NCBI GenBank assembly: GCA_020744425.1
Contig: JAGMUV010000023.1
Coordinates: 806,001-870,000, forward strand
From: Dactylonectria macrodidyma
Lineage: Eukaryota; Ascomycota; Sordariomycetes; Hypocreales; Nectriaceae
Direction of reading: 5' to 3'
DNA length: 64,000 nucleotides
A program made the translations under genes and the position numbers. Position 1 is the stretch's first letter; the number at the start of each line of letters is the position of its first letter. Below, piece by piece: positions 1-11,547 of this stretch. The notes below the pieces were generated by a model, which did not search any database, had not been told where the DNA came from, and saw only the letters and a list, made by a program, of their open reading frames with translations.

Positions 1-214
1 AAGCAGGCAGCTCAGCAACTGCCACCATAGATGATGATGTTCGACACTATCCGAGGTTTCCTCCATGTATTTCAGTCTTCCCCTCAAGCGGTGAGAAAAT
101 GATCCCACCATATGCCCGCACAATCCTGTACATGTGTTGGTTCGCATGGGCTCATGCAGTTCCGAGGCGCTGCTATTGGCTCACACCCAGGTTCATGAAC
201 AGGGGGTACGCGGT

Positions 215-222
215 TATAAAAG
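215..222 (+). promoter_or_regulatory. TATA box of the methyltransferase gene
   Basis: The sequence TATAAAAG lies about 97 bp upstream of the ATG at 319, a usual distance for a fungal core promoter. No other regulatory motif was recognised in the first 318 bases. Confidence 0.5.
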
Positions 223-318
223 TTACTGATCTCTTTCAATGAGGGGTAATATCACCTTTCGGTGCGCAATTATTGCTCAGTCGATAAACATCGTCGCATC
301 AATTACGCATAGACAATA

Positions 319-1773
319 ATGTGTCCAGAAGACGCGCCAGCGCTTGCAGCGGATCCGGTGGTGGAACCAGATGACAACGTTTGTAGCCTTGCTTATACTT
401 CCTCATCAAAAGCTAACACTCAACCCAAGGACTCCTCGCTTGGCAATGTATGAGTGCTTCTGTTGCCCCTCAAATACATGCCTCTGACTGGATCATCCTT
501 AGGACGCAGCCTCGTCAACAGAGAGTATATCCAGCTCGATCCTCAACTACCGTCGTGAGAATGGAAGAACCTATCATCGATACAAGGATGGAAGTGAGTA
601 TGCATCCAACCTTTTCTGGCCAACTCTTTCTTATCAAGTACCAACAGAGTACAATCTTCCCAACGATGACGTCGAAAACGAGCGGCTAGGTGGGTAAAAT
701 TGTGTGGCAGAATTAGATGCGGTATTGCGCTGACTCTGAACAGACTTCCAGCATCATCAATGGCTTCTTACACTTGGCGATGGTCTCGGCTTAGCGCCGC
801 CAAATAAGCCAAACTCTGGAGTGAAACGAGTTCTTGATCTGGGTTGTGGCACGGGAATCTGGGTGGTGGACTTTGCTGATGAGCATCCAGAGGCCGAGGT
901 AGCACATCCACGACCCTCCTCTCGGCAAGTCCAATTGTTTTGGGAAACCTTTGTGGCTGACAGAATTTCAAGGTCACCGGGATTGATCTTTCGCCTATTC
1001 AACCTGATTTGTACGATATGACTCAGACACCTGTTACTATCACAAACTAACCCCTAATTAGTGTCCCTCCAAATGTCCGCTTCATTATAGACGACATCGA
1101 TGAGGAGTGGACCTACTCGGCGCCATTTGACTACATTCACAGCAGAGCAATGAACTTTAGCGTCAAGAACTGGAACGATTATCTTCAGAATATATACGAG
1201 TAAGCAATGGCATACCACACATATTGCCAGCCCAGCTGATATACATAGCAACCTGGTACCCGGCGGTTTCGTCGAGGTCCAAGAGATAGATGTCATGCTA
1301 ACATCGGATGATGGCACTCTTACAGAAGATCATGATCTTCTCAAATGGTGCACGCTCCTCAACCAAGCTTCTGTCATGGTCGGCCGACCTTGCGAGAGTT
1401 TCGAGAACCTCAAGATCGCCATGACTAACGTCGGATTCGTCGATGTGAGCCTGAATTGTTTCAAGTGGCCGATAAACCCCTGGCCAAAGGATAAGAAACA
1501 TAAGGAAATCGGTGCGTGGAATAAAGTCAACTGGGAAGATGCTTTGGAGGCTCTCTCCATGGCTCCCTTCACAAGAATCCACGGCTGGTCTAAGGAAGAA
1601 GTCACGGTTCTGCTCGCAAAAGTTCGAAAGGATCTCGTAAACCCGGCAGTTCATGCATACACCCCGGTGTAAGTTCCTTACCTTGCCTAGCCAAGTAGTA
1701 GACCACGTGTTAACATTGGAGTAGCTGCTCCATATATGGAAGGAAACGGGAAGTGGAGCTTGAAACAGAATGA
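319..1773 (+). CDS. LaeA-like SAM-dependent methyltransferase
   Basis: Nine exons give about 337 aa: 319-378, 430-447, 503-593, 648-689, 744-898, 973-1010, 1062-1199, 1249-1668 and 1722-1773. Every junction is GT..AG and keeps frame. The product is a class I methyltransferase of the LaeA-like fungal family. The family's N-terminal signature SSSILNYRRENGRTYH is followed by YNLPND and ERLDFQHHQW. SAM motif I is LDLGCGTGIW, followed by DFADEHP. Post-motif elements are TGIDLSPIQP, FDYIHSRAM and NLVPGGFVEVQE. The C-terminus restores the typical IYGRK only after the last intron is removed. LaeA itself is a nuclear regulator of secondary metabolism, but many fungal paralogues are metabolite methyltransferases; the sequence does not decide between these. 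The short exon 2 is the least certain part. Confidence 0.88.
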
Positions 1774-2530
1774 GTTTGTTTGACAAAGACGCCGATGCTT
1801 TCTAGGTTTCTAGGTTTCTCCGCAGATGCTGGTGGAATATTTGCAATACACGGTGCCTGATTATTTCAGCCGGTCATGTCTAGATATTTATTTCGGATTT
1901 CTTTCTCCTTTTTATTCTAGTTTTTGATCGCTCGGGTTGTTTTCAACAGCAACTAGTGTTGAAGGTTTTGAATTATACGTGTCAAATGCCAAGCCTCGAC
2001 GACTTTATCAGAACATGTCGTGGGTACACCACCATCATTCATGACAGAATTAATTTCTTAGTACCTAGAATTGCGCGATTTCTTCTTGAAGGAGGATAGA
2101 TGCACACGATTCCGTCACGGCAGGCTGGGGTTGTTTATGTCGAATGTTGGGTGCACTTGAGAATGGAGCTACCCTACACTACAACCTCACCCATTTTAGG
2201 ATATTGTGATCCCCCGCCACCACAAATTTGAGAACGGCAGACTTAATGATAGAGACTTGTATCACGCCATATCTACGCCTAGATTGATTTAATGCTGAAT
2301 AATATTGTTCTAAAATTCTCATGAAGAGTTTGCATAACGCTTTGACAAAACCCCGCCTCTGTTGTATACAAAGCATTCGCAACTAGGGTATGAATCCCCC
2401 CGCTCTGTCACCAAGCAAACCCATTGATACCGACGGGGAAAAATTCCCACAGCCTTTAAATAAGCCCATGTCATGTCATTTTGACATGAATCAACTCATT
2501 GCTCCGTTGATTTAAATCAAGCGTCAGCTA
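1774..2530. other. intergenic, no gene seen
   Basis: The 757 bases between two convergent genes show no convincing coding frame. A direct TTTCTAGG repeat lies near 1800. Two strong inverted repeats lie close to the 3' end of the next gene and are listed separately. Confidence 0.5.
2471..2520. repeat. two inverted repeats at a convergent 3' end
   Basis: TCATGTCA at 2471-2478 is mirrored by TGACATGA at 2482-2489 with a 3-nt loop. A perfect 14-bp palindrome, TTGATTTAAATCAA, lies at 2507-2520. They sit 11-60 bp beyond the stop codon of the minus-strand gene and could affect 3'-end formation; that role is inferred from position only. Confidence 0.4.
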
Positions 2531-4596
2531 TTAATATCGTGGTCTATTGTTGACGCCTGCATCCAGTGGCCCACCGGGTAACTCGGCTGGATCTGGCGGT
2601 AAGTGATAAGCAGGAAGCTCCTGTGGCTGCATATTCATTGAATAGGCGAGGTTGATATTTGCTCCAAGGTGGGAGTTGGGTTTACTGTGCTGCACCTGCA
2701 CAGTATCTCCAGGGAGTTCCTGAATGTTGAAACTCCCGCCTGAAAATGATGCCTCTGAGGTTGATGGTGGTGCCCAGGCCTTGTACTGGATAGGTGGGAC
2801 GCCGACTCCTCCGTATACTGGTTGTTGTAGTTGAGTAGGAGCGGGTTTTCTTTGGGGAAGGTAGTGAGCTGAGTTGGATGTTGTGTTATGCTGTGTATTG
2901 TACTGCCCCGAAGGACTTGGGATGATGTTTCTAGCCCCTTGCTTGTAGATCATTTCTGGAGGAATTGTGCTGAAACAGGGCTCGCTTTCCTGAAAAGGAC
3001 GAGGTGTTATGCTCCTGGAGCTATTAACGTATGATATAGGTGTAAGATCCCCGCACACAGTTGGAGGAGAGACCATGTATGCTGGCATACCGGCGTTGTT
3101 TCCTTGAGGTTGAGGGGTTGGGGAAGCTGTTGCAGGAGAAAGATTTGCTTCATTATAAATCGAGTGGGGTGCTGGGACTGAGACCTGTGCCCAGCTTGGC
3201 CTCTGGCCCGGGAAGGGGGATGGTGTGTGGTTCGCCATCCCCATGGAGGAGGGGGTTGGAGTATGGGAAAGGGTGATCTGCGTGGGCACAGAAACTGAAC
3301 TTGATCCTGGAAAGAATCCGAGCTGATTCAACTGCGGTTGCAAGTAATCGTTTGGCGCTTGATTCCCCCCCGAAGATGACCTGCCGGGCTCATTTTGTGT
3401 CCATCGTGGTCCCGTGTTGTCCAACCGTATTGACTGAGGCTGTCCCTGACCGGCGGTTTCGGCATGTTGCTGCCATATCGTGGGTGTACTGGAAGCCCTA
3501 TACTGGCGTCCAACATCCGCAGGGTTCTGCCAAGATGGTTCTGGCTGAACATGGGATGTGTAGGAGTGCATGCCATGTGTTGGTTCCGTGTTGGCCATTG
3601 GAGGTTCAGAATTTGCGTGCTGGATGTGAGGCCGGACGAAGTTATTATGTGCTGTCTGGATATCCGCACTGGAAGGGGGCGGAGCGTATAGATCTATTGC
3701 AGCACTAGATGCTGGTGCCATCCCCGAAACTGTAGGATCGGTCCTATCCCCAAACATTAAGGAAAGGCCTCGTAGATCATGCGAGCTGAAAGACGTGTTT
3801 CTACTATGGGATGGAGCCTTGAATGCGATCGACGGTTGTGTAGTCGTGGGTTGGTTGGCCGGATGTGCAGAAGTGGTTATCGATGGGTTTGCAGGTGCGC
3901 AAGATCGGAGCGAATATGGTGGAGGGGGATGAACTGTAGACTGCGGGCGCACATCACGGGTCGCATCGACGCTTGGGTTAATCGACAGCGAGTCCATTTG
4001 AGCTGAGAGACCTGGTGGGTTGCCACCTGCAAACGTGAGTATCTATACAACGACGACAGCAAGTTGCGGGCTCTCTTACTTGATGTGCCTCCAAGTAAGT
4101 CTCCAAACAAGGCAACATTGTCAAAAAGTCGAGTTTCCTTCTTCTTCTCTCCACCATCGCTCTTCTCATCTACCACGGGAGCGAGAAGAGCAATCTGGCG
4201 GAGGAAGTTCATCTCAGCCAGGACAGAGGCATGATGACGACTGATCATGGTTTCTTGAGCGCGAAACTCCTTTTCGTCGACAAATATCCACTCAAGCCTA
4301 TTGCGAAAACCCGTCTTGCCGTTGTGCGCCTCCGGGCGACATTTCTCGACAATAGCGCATACTTCTGCTAGGCCCGCTGTCGCAGCGGCGATGATGCTAT
4401 TTACGCGTTCGAGCACGATCGGTCGCTTTTCGAGGAGCGACAAGTAGGTAGTTCGCAGTTCGATGAGATGCTGAGCATCTTGGTAGCAGGTACGTACAAG
4501 TTCGAGGCTATGGCGGACGGTGGAGGGGACTTGGGCGACGTCGATGCCAAAGAGGACGAGGTAGTAGGTCATACGCAGACCCGTGAGGGGATCCAT
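2531..4596 (-). CDS. hypothetical protein with conserved fungal N-terminal helical domain and Ser/Pro/Gln-rich tail
   Basis: Two exons (4596-4080 and 4026-2531; 53-bp intron) give about 670 aa. Residues 1-170 are helical and well structured, beginning MDPLTGLRMTYYLVLFG and including RPEAHNGKTGFRNRLEW and ISRHHASVLAEMNFLRQ. This resembles an uncharacterised N-terminal region common in Sordariomycete proteins, some of which resemble the N-terminal signalling domains of NLR/STAND or HeLo-type proteins; that relation is only an impression. The remaining roughly 490 residues are low-complexity, rich in Ser, Pro, Gln and Asn, with no recognisable catalytic domain, signal peptide or membrane segment. 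The splice restores one frame from the N-terminal module into the tail, which supports a single gene. The function is unknown. Confidence 0.75.
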
Positions 4597-5777
4597 GATG
4601 TTGGAGAGGAACCAAGCTTACACAGAGACCAGGCGAGTCGATGCGCATGCTTGAGTTCAAGCCTAAAGAGGGGTAGATGACGCGTAGATTCGAGACTTGG
4701 CTTGAGCCTCATCCAACAACGTTTCCCTTGACATATTCCCGCGGGAATTTTGGTGCAGGGACGACGCAATGATCCAAGCCAACTAGGTCGAAGGACTTCC
4801 GAATGGGCTGATTTAGGACAAGAGGGAGACAACTCGGCTGGGAGTGTCTTGATCCATTCACCCTGGAAATGTCTTACTCGCGTTCAGCTGGGAATGCCTC
4901 ACTCCTCACCCGATGTGATCAGCAAAGACAGACTTCTTTACAGCTTGATGGCCTGCATAAGGCTTCAGTGCTTCACCTCTCCTCCAAGCCTATGAGGGCT
5001 TTCTTCGATGACTGCTTTGGTCTATTTCCGAAGTAGGGCTTGGTCAAGGAATGCGGCACATGATGCCAAAGATGAGCTTTAATACGGAAAAAGAGTTAGA
5101 GCCCTTGGCACGACCAGTGCATAAATTAATAAATCACTTCCAATTGGTCACCTTATCCCTTGAATTCAAGCTAGGCCTGCCGATGTAGCATTCACGCTGA
5201 ACTAGTGTGTGATAGATCAAAAAAGGCTGAGACCGTGGAGGCTGGAGCTCTCGACATTTATCATAGTGTTCTCAGCTTCATCAAGCTGAATGAGCTATTG
5301 AGCGCCACGCCGTTGGTTAGTGTTAATCCCCCTTTGCATCTTGCGTTGTCATGGCGAGAAGCTTTCAGTAGCTCGCTAGCCAAGTGAACGACGAAGCGGA
5401 GTTGCAGGAGATGCATAGGGCTCCATCATCTTTCAGCCACCCTTTGCGGAGTTTTCCGTTCGGCTAGGCTCACGCGGCAAATAGAGGCGTTCCTATTGTC
5501 CAATGTAATTTGGTCTAACTGAGATAGCGTACTAGCCGTAGACTAACGGCTAGAGGGAGACTTTAGCTGCCGCTTTTTGGCGGACATGAAAAAAACAGGC
5601 TGAAGGATCAGCATGTTTAGCTTGTCGTCTGTCCGATCACAGTGCTGAAACCGTCGAGCATCATTTCTGCTGGCAGTAGGAAATATTGCGAGTCATGATT
5701 ACTAGAGATTGATAGAACTGCACGTAATAGGCTACTTCCGTGCGGCTTAAAAATGGTGATGACTTAAACCCGTGAAT
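4597..5777. other. intergenic, no gene seen
   Basis: About 1.2 kb contain only short, compositionally unremarkable ORFs. The segment includes the promoter of the minus-strand gene ending at 2531 and an 8-bp hairpin at 5532-5553. Confidence 0.45.
5532..5553. repeat. short inverted repeat
   Basis: CTAGCCGT (5532-5539) and ACGGCTAG (5546-5553) are perfect complements around a 6-nt loop, 225 bp downstream of the stop of the minus-strand membrane-protein gene. No function is assigned. Confidence 0.35.
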
Positions 5778-7104
5778 CTAGACACGAACAACTTCTGGTG
5801 CCCTTACAAGAGCCGACGAAACCACTGATCCACCATCCCGACGACTCAATTTCTCCAGCCCAGCGCAGACAACAATAGCCCTGTCACCGCCATCCTGCGA
5901 ACTAGCCTTGTAGACGAAGCGGAAGTCGCTGGGCTGCGAGAGCAACACATACCCGAAGTTGGCAAACTCCAGGATGACAGCTTGAAGATGCTCGACCTGC
6001 GACTCGCGATGCGAGACAAAGATGCTCAGGACTGTGTTGAGAGCAGACGTTAGTCCCTGCGCCTGAGGTATAGTAGCCGCCTCCGAGGGGATGAGGGGCG
6101 TTCGTTCGGTTCGGTTGGGGTGGAGCAGAAAAGCAGAGAGTGCTCGCCACTTGGAGAATGCAAGACTCGTTTCTGTACGATCATTTTATGTTAGCATAGT
6201 AATTTTAGTCAGGATTGAGGAAGGTTTACCAGTGGAGTCTTCAGTCATAGGAATAGACGCAAGAAACGCAGCGACGGGTGCCGGCAACATCGAGAGAGGG
6301 CTTCGCGCGCTGAAGTCGATGCTTGTAAAGATGACGTGCGAGATGAAGTGCCGGAGACCAACCGCCCGCGTCTGCGGGTTGCAACAGAGAGATGCGATGG
6401 TGCTGGCAGAAGCTGCGTGAAAGCCCAGCTTCGAAATGCTTGCTGCTAGAGCCGAAGGATCAGTCTGAACTGGCTGATGATGGTAGTTGTTGTCGACATG
6501 CATGCTCACGAGATCGCCGAGCGCCCTCAATTCGGACACGATCTCCTTGTCAGGTGTTGTGTCAAGGAGGAAGTGATCGAGATTGATAGACGTTGGCGAG
6601 CTATCATGGGGCAGTACACTTTCCTTTTCGGCGAGAAACTCGCCGCGAGGGCGATGATGATGTCTGCGCTTCTTGCCACGGCGACGACAGAAGATGAAGA
6701 CAGCCAAAGCACCTAAGGCGAGACCGAGCAAAAGGCAGCCGATCGCGACTCCGGCAATAGCGCCGCCTGAGAGACCATTAGACGGGGGTGGAAGACTTGA
6801 TGCAGAGGTCGCTTGAGTGGCTGCTGATTCAGTAGCTGTTGAGCCGGTCTGAGTGGTGTTTGATCCTGTGGTTTGCGGGTGTTATCATTACTGCAAGTGG
6901 ACAGTAAACAAGAGAAGTAAACTGAAATGCAATCCACGAACCTTGATCATCCTTCGGGCTTGCAGTGTTTGTGGCCTCACTTCCTGAGGTGGTAGACGTG
7001 ATGGAAACCGTACTAGAGGCTGATGTTACTATGGTTCCCGTCTTTGTCGTGACACTACTATCATCTCTCGGTTTGATGACCGAATTTTGTAGCCGGGGGC
7101 TCAT
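5778..7104 (-). CDS. single-pass membrane protein with Ser/Thr-rich ectodomain
   Basis: Exons 7104-6942, 6865-6230 and 6172-5778 give about 397 aa from the first ATG (MSPRLQNSVIKPRDD). The outer part is Ser/Thr-rich (TSASSTVSITSTTSG), as in O-mannosylated cell-wall sensors. A transmembrane helix follows (GGAIAGVAIGCLLLGLALGA, ending AVFIFC) with an immediate basic stop-transfer RRRGKKRRHHHR. A cytoplasmic domain of about 250 residues of unknown fold follows. In the same frame just upstream of this ATG the DNA reads LITFVTVLCSVAYSVAG, a good signal-peptide core, but no in-frame ATG precedes it before a stop. The true start is therefore probably in an unrecognised upstream exon. The architecture resembles SKG6/Mid2-like fungal surface proteins; the ligand and role are unknown. 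Confidence 0.72.
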
Positions 7105-7796
7105 GATTCCAGCCACTGAATATGCCACTGAACACAGAACTGTTACAAATGTTATGAGAGATGCAGTTTATGCTGAGCTGGTGTGCCGCAACTGATGATG
7201 GAGGTGGGTGGTGAAGGACCATATACTCTATGAGCGCCATCTCGATCCCAATCCATGGGCTGTGCTTCCGAGACGCAGCTGGAAGAGCAGAGCCTCAAAA
7301 CGGGTCAACAAGCCGTGGCTAGACGCCGTCTTCCGATCATTTCCCCCAAAAGCCTCAAGGGCGTCGCTTGCAAACCATGGCGTCTTTGTGGCTGGCCGGC
7401 GCTTCAGCTGATCTGCATTCATGAAATTTTAGGCTTAGTCGGCAAGACATGCGTTCAGTTTTCGCATTACACAGCCCGGATGTGACATTTAGATTCTAGA
7501 CCACTCTTAAATGCTAGACATGCATTCAGCCAAGGCAGCCAAGGCGGAATAGTTTGACTTGGCCACGATTTGGTTGGTCGCCTGTTTCCAGCCCCTCCAA
7601 CTATCACACGCCACCCATGCTTGGCATACGCAGGGAGATGATTCAGAGTCAGGCTGAGAAGTGACTTCAAGTTGGAGGCTCGAGGGCGGCCATTATGAGG
7701 TTCCCAATCCCAACCCGCACATATTGCCCATTTCATGGATGATCGCACCACAAGATTCTGACCACTCCTCTACAGCCAAGTCAAATTGTTTCCCAA
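7105..7796. other. divergent intergenic region
   Basis: This is promoter space between the minus-strand membrane-protein gene and the plus-strand Hsp70-like gene. It probably holds the missing first exon of the former. No other coding signal was seen. Confidence 0.45.
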
Positions 7797-9880
7797 ATGG
7801 CGTCACAACCCGATATTCTGGTGTCGGTTGACCTGGGGACCACCTTTACAGGTAATTAATTTCCATTGTCCAGGGAAAATCGTGAACTGACAGTCAAAGG
7901 CGTCGCCTGGATGACCCCAAGAACTCCGCCTCAAGTCATCAACAACTGGCCTGGCGATGGAGGCCAGAGTGAACGCAAAGTTCCAAGCACATTGGTCTAT
8001 AAGCCCAATAACTCTGTAGTCTCGTCATGGGGCTTCCTATGTGCCGACGATGATATGATACCGGGCCATATTCGCCGCGAGTGCTTTAAGGTGTTCCTCG
8101 ATGCCGAAACCTTGGCAGCTGTACAGCATCTAGGCCTTGCAAATGCACCCCAGAGCATTCAAGAAGCCCAAAGATTTGTTACAGACTATCTCAAGGAGAT
8201 TTACAGCCACATCAAAGAGACGATTGAGACGGAAATGGGTGGGCAGCCTTGGAAAGACAAGGCTGTGACTTTTCTTTTCAGCGTGCCGACGACGTGGGAA
8301 AATATGGACATCATCAACGACTTCAAGGGGTGTATCCGTAACGCCGGATTTGGCTCAGGTGGCTTCCGGCACTCTGCTCAGGTCGACCTGACCGAAGCTG
8401 AAGCTGCTGCCGTGGCGACGCTCAAGACCAGCCCGTTCACGTTTGACCAGGGCACGTTGTTCCTGACGATTGACGCAGGAGGTGGTACGACGGACTTGTC
8501 TCTGATGCGAATAACATGTTCAAATAGCGAAGTCCCGCAAATGTCCCAAGTCACGGCAGTCAGCGGCCTCGGCGTGGGCGGTTCCTTGATCGACAGGGCA
8601 TTCATGAGGCTGGTGCAGCAGCGATTGGCAGCGTTCCCCGAAACGCAGTCTCAGCTGCCGTTTGATATTGCTGCGAGAATGTCAAGAAGCGCTTTTCTCA
8701 GCCTCAAGCACAAATTTGGCCAGCGCGTATGGATGCAGTCGTCGGTGTTTAGGATCCAGATGGAGGGTGTCTCTCACAATTTCAGCCACCCGGGTCTTGG
8801 GGTGCAGAATGGAGCCATGATGTTTTCAAGGTCAGTGAAGTACAGCAACTGATTGGCATTGAAGGCTAATTCGTGGGCAGAGAGGAGATCCAGGCGCTTT
8901 TTGACGTCCAAATTCAGGGTATCTTTACCCGCATCGACGAGCAGCTGGAATGGGTCAGGCAAAACAGACCTCAAGAGCAAGTGGTTCGTGCATCCCCCTC
9001 TGAGTAACTGAATCAAGTTAATCAAGATGACAGAGATACATGATTCTTTCCGGAGGGCTAGGAAGCTCTATCTACGTCAAGGAGGCGATACAGGGCAGGT
9101 TCTCTACCAACCCTCATCCCAACGCCATGAATGTCGCCGTTGTACCGTGCAGAGACCCTCAGCTGGTAGTCGCTCGCGGCCTACTATTTGACCAGCAGCA
9201 GAAATGGGTCACAGGAAACACGTCGGTATTGACATCACGCATTGCCAGAACAAGTTACGGTGTTGTTGTCAAGCAACTGTATTCCGCAGCTCATCACTTT
9301 GGCGAGGACCTCAGCGATGATCCGTTTGAGCCCAATACGAAGTGGGCCATGAACCAGATACAATGGCTCATCTCAAAGGTAGGTTCCAATTATTTAGTCA
9401 CTAGTTGACGTGATTACTAAAGTCACATTAGGGGGATGTCATTAATCCAGATATTCCGTTGAAAAAGGAGTTCAAGATTAGACTCTCAGAAGGAGACGCA
9501 ACGAGGTCATGGAGCGCTGAGATTGTCACTTCTCAAAATGAAGCCAATTTCCTCCCACGAAGCATGAAGCAAGGTGCGTGAGCCGACAAGCCCTGTGAAT
9601 GGCGTGTAACATACTAATGCAAACTGCAGCAGGGGCGATGAAGCTGTGCGACGTGAGAAGCAACCTCACTGGAGTACACCAGACTCAAATGGTACTCAAA
9701 CACAAGAGAGGCCACTGCTTCTCAAGAGGCACCAATTATTACATTTGTGACTTTGAGGTTCGAGTCATTGTTGGGCCGGCGGACTTGAACTTTGAACTAT
9801 GGTTTGCAGGCCAGAAGTTTTCTGGTAATCATGAACCGATCGCGGTTCAATGGGGCTCTGGACCAAACATGAAATATTAA
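7797..9880 (+). CDS. divergent Hsp70-like (actin/HSP70 fold) ATPase
   Basis: Six exons (7797-7851, 7900-8830, 8881-8983, 9034-9378, 9432-9573, 9630-9880) give about 608 aa with all frames preserved. The N-terminus has phosphate-1 motif VSVDLGTTFTGVAW. Phosphate-2 is LTIDAGGGTTDLSL. The adenosine motif is ILSGGLGSSIYVKEAI. Together these define the Hsp70/actin nucleotide-binding fold. The C-terminal half does not look like a canonical DnaK substrate-binding domain. This places it with the fungal 'Hsp70 family protein' group related to animal HSPA12, usually multicopy in Sordariomycetes and of unknown function. No signal peptide or EEVD tail is visible. It lies tail-to-tail with the acyltransferase gene, 64 bp apart. 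A general housekeeping chaperone is unlikely. Confidence 0.85.
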
Positions 9881-9944
9881 GACGTGCACATATACATGGA
9901 ATCAAGTTGAAGCGGGTATTTAGAAGTCTGTGGTAATCTCAATG

Positions 9945-11547
9945 TTACTTAAGGTCCTCCCACGTCTGCTGCATGTAATCGTTCAACCCTTCCCAGTCTT
10001 CTGGATAAAGAAATGCAGAAACCCAGTAGTTGTCGTCCAAGTCTTTCCCTGTAATTGCGAAACAGTCTCTTTGAAATCTATTCTCGCCCAAGGAAGCACA
10101 GTGCATGTATGTTGGTTTCCCAAGCGGTGCGCCAGATCTGATGGGAGACGAAGCCTTGGAGACCGCCGGGCCGAAGTCGACAGCATTGAATAAATCAAAC
10201 TTGGTCCAGTTGGAGAAGGCTACCAGCTGAGAATCTGGACCTCCATATAGAGGCTCGCTCTTCTCGTGGCCAAGGCTTCTAAATATCCGCAGTTGGGCCC
10301 TGATCTGCTCATCTGTAGCTTGTTGTTGGATGCTGAGGCGAATCGCATGTGCTAGCTCTCCCAGTGGCTTCTTCAACAAAGTGTCGGCATCAACCGTGGT
10401 ATACATGGCACCAACTAGGTTTTGCACGTATACTCCTTCGGCCTCCCAATCGAGATTGAGTCGACTCGTAATGTCAAGAGGGTTAAAAAGCAGGCCTGGA
10501 CACGTCCTCCCTCGCGACCGGGCAACAAATCGAGCTGCCCAAGCCGTCAGAACGTCTCCTTCACTGAGAAACGGACCGTTCTCTGTTCCGTGTATGTCTT
10601 CAAGCTCCTTCAGCGATTTAAGTCTGAGCTGCGACAAGAAGCGACGGGGCAAGCATAGAGCACGAGATTCGACTTTTGGGCGCCAAAACACATTCCATAG
10701 CAGTCGAGAAGCAAACTTAACAAAACCCCAGCCTTTGATCTCATTAGATGCGAGAGAGTATTGTGATTGAACGTCAGTGGTAGTTCCTGCGCCATCTAGG
10801 ACATCCTTGCGAGCTCCGAGAAGCGGCGGAATGTCACTCTTGTCTTGGAGTGCCCTTGACCATGCTGAGAGGAGTTCCTTGAAACCCAATGCGCCAGCAA
10901 CTGCATGTGGCCAGACAATAGTAACAATACTTGCGTCCATGAATGAAGTAACATGTAGACCGAGTATGGGTCGGTCACTACACAGGTAGTCTTGAAGAGT
11001 CACCGGCCCGTCTGGCCTTGCGTTAAAATGACCGAAACTGGTTGGGCCTGGTTGTAGAGAAGGACCGTCGGTCGCCTGGGGGAGTTTACTTCCGAGGTCA
11101 TGTTCCGCAATGGAGATATTGAAGACTTCTGTGCTGAAATGAATTGCTGGGCGTTCCTCAGTGAAATCCTTTGGCACGTGGACTTCGATGTATCCATTAG
11201 GCTATTGTGTTAAAATAATTAGTGAAAATGTTGCTAGAAAAGTCTTGTTGAACTCTTACCCGTGATCGAAGTCGGCCTCCCAGTTTCCTCCAATCACCTT
11301 CCTGGAGCAGCTTAGTGAGGCCATCACGTAGCTTCTCGGCGTCCAGGACTTGATCAAATCTCAGAGTCTCACTTAATACAATGACGCGTCCGGTGTGAAG
11401 ATTATCGAGGAAATGCAAAGGGAAAATCTCATCAGTTTCTACTGTAGGATAGTGCGCCGCCTTGAACAGCGAGCGAAGCAATTGAGACAAGGCCTGCATG
11501 TCGATCGGTAATAGAGCAGAGCCACGGGGAGAAGCGCCACTAGTCAA
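9945..11547 (-). CDS. BAHD-type acyltransferase (trichothecene 3-O-acetyltransferase-like) with altered HXXXD motif
   Basis: Exons 11547-11260 and 11201-9945 (58-bp intron) give 514 aa, the usual length for fungal members of PF02458. The fold is indicated by the N-terminal FPLHFLDNL and LGGRLRSR, the central WPHAVAGALG region, SEGDVLTAWAAR and the downstream DFGPA element. BAHD enzymes transfer acyl groups from acyl-CoA to alcohols or amines; the His of HXXXD is the general base and the Asp is structural. Here the motif is H195-A-V-A-G199, so the Asp is Gly, which a single GAC-to-GGC change would produce. The enzyme may be impaired, non-catalytic or tolerant of the change. Its minus-strand position beside the isocyanide synthase suggests a role in the same pathway, but this is inference. 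Confidence 0.85.

Noticed and set aside
5205..5387. 60-codon ORF in the 4.6-5.8 kb gap
   Set aside because: Short, without homology-like features or splice context.
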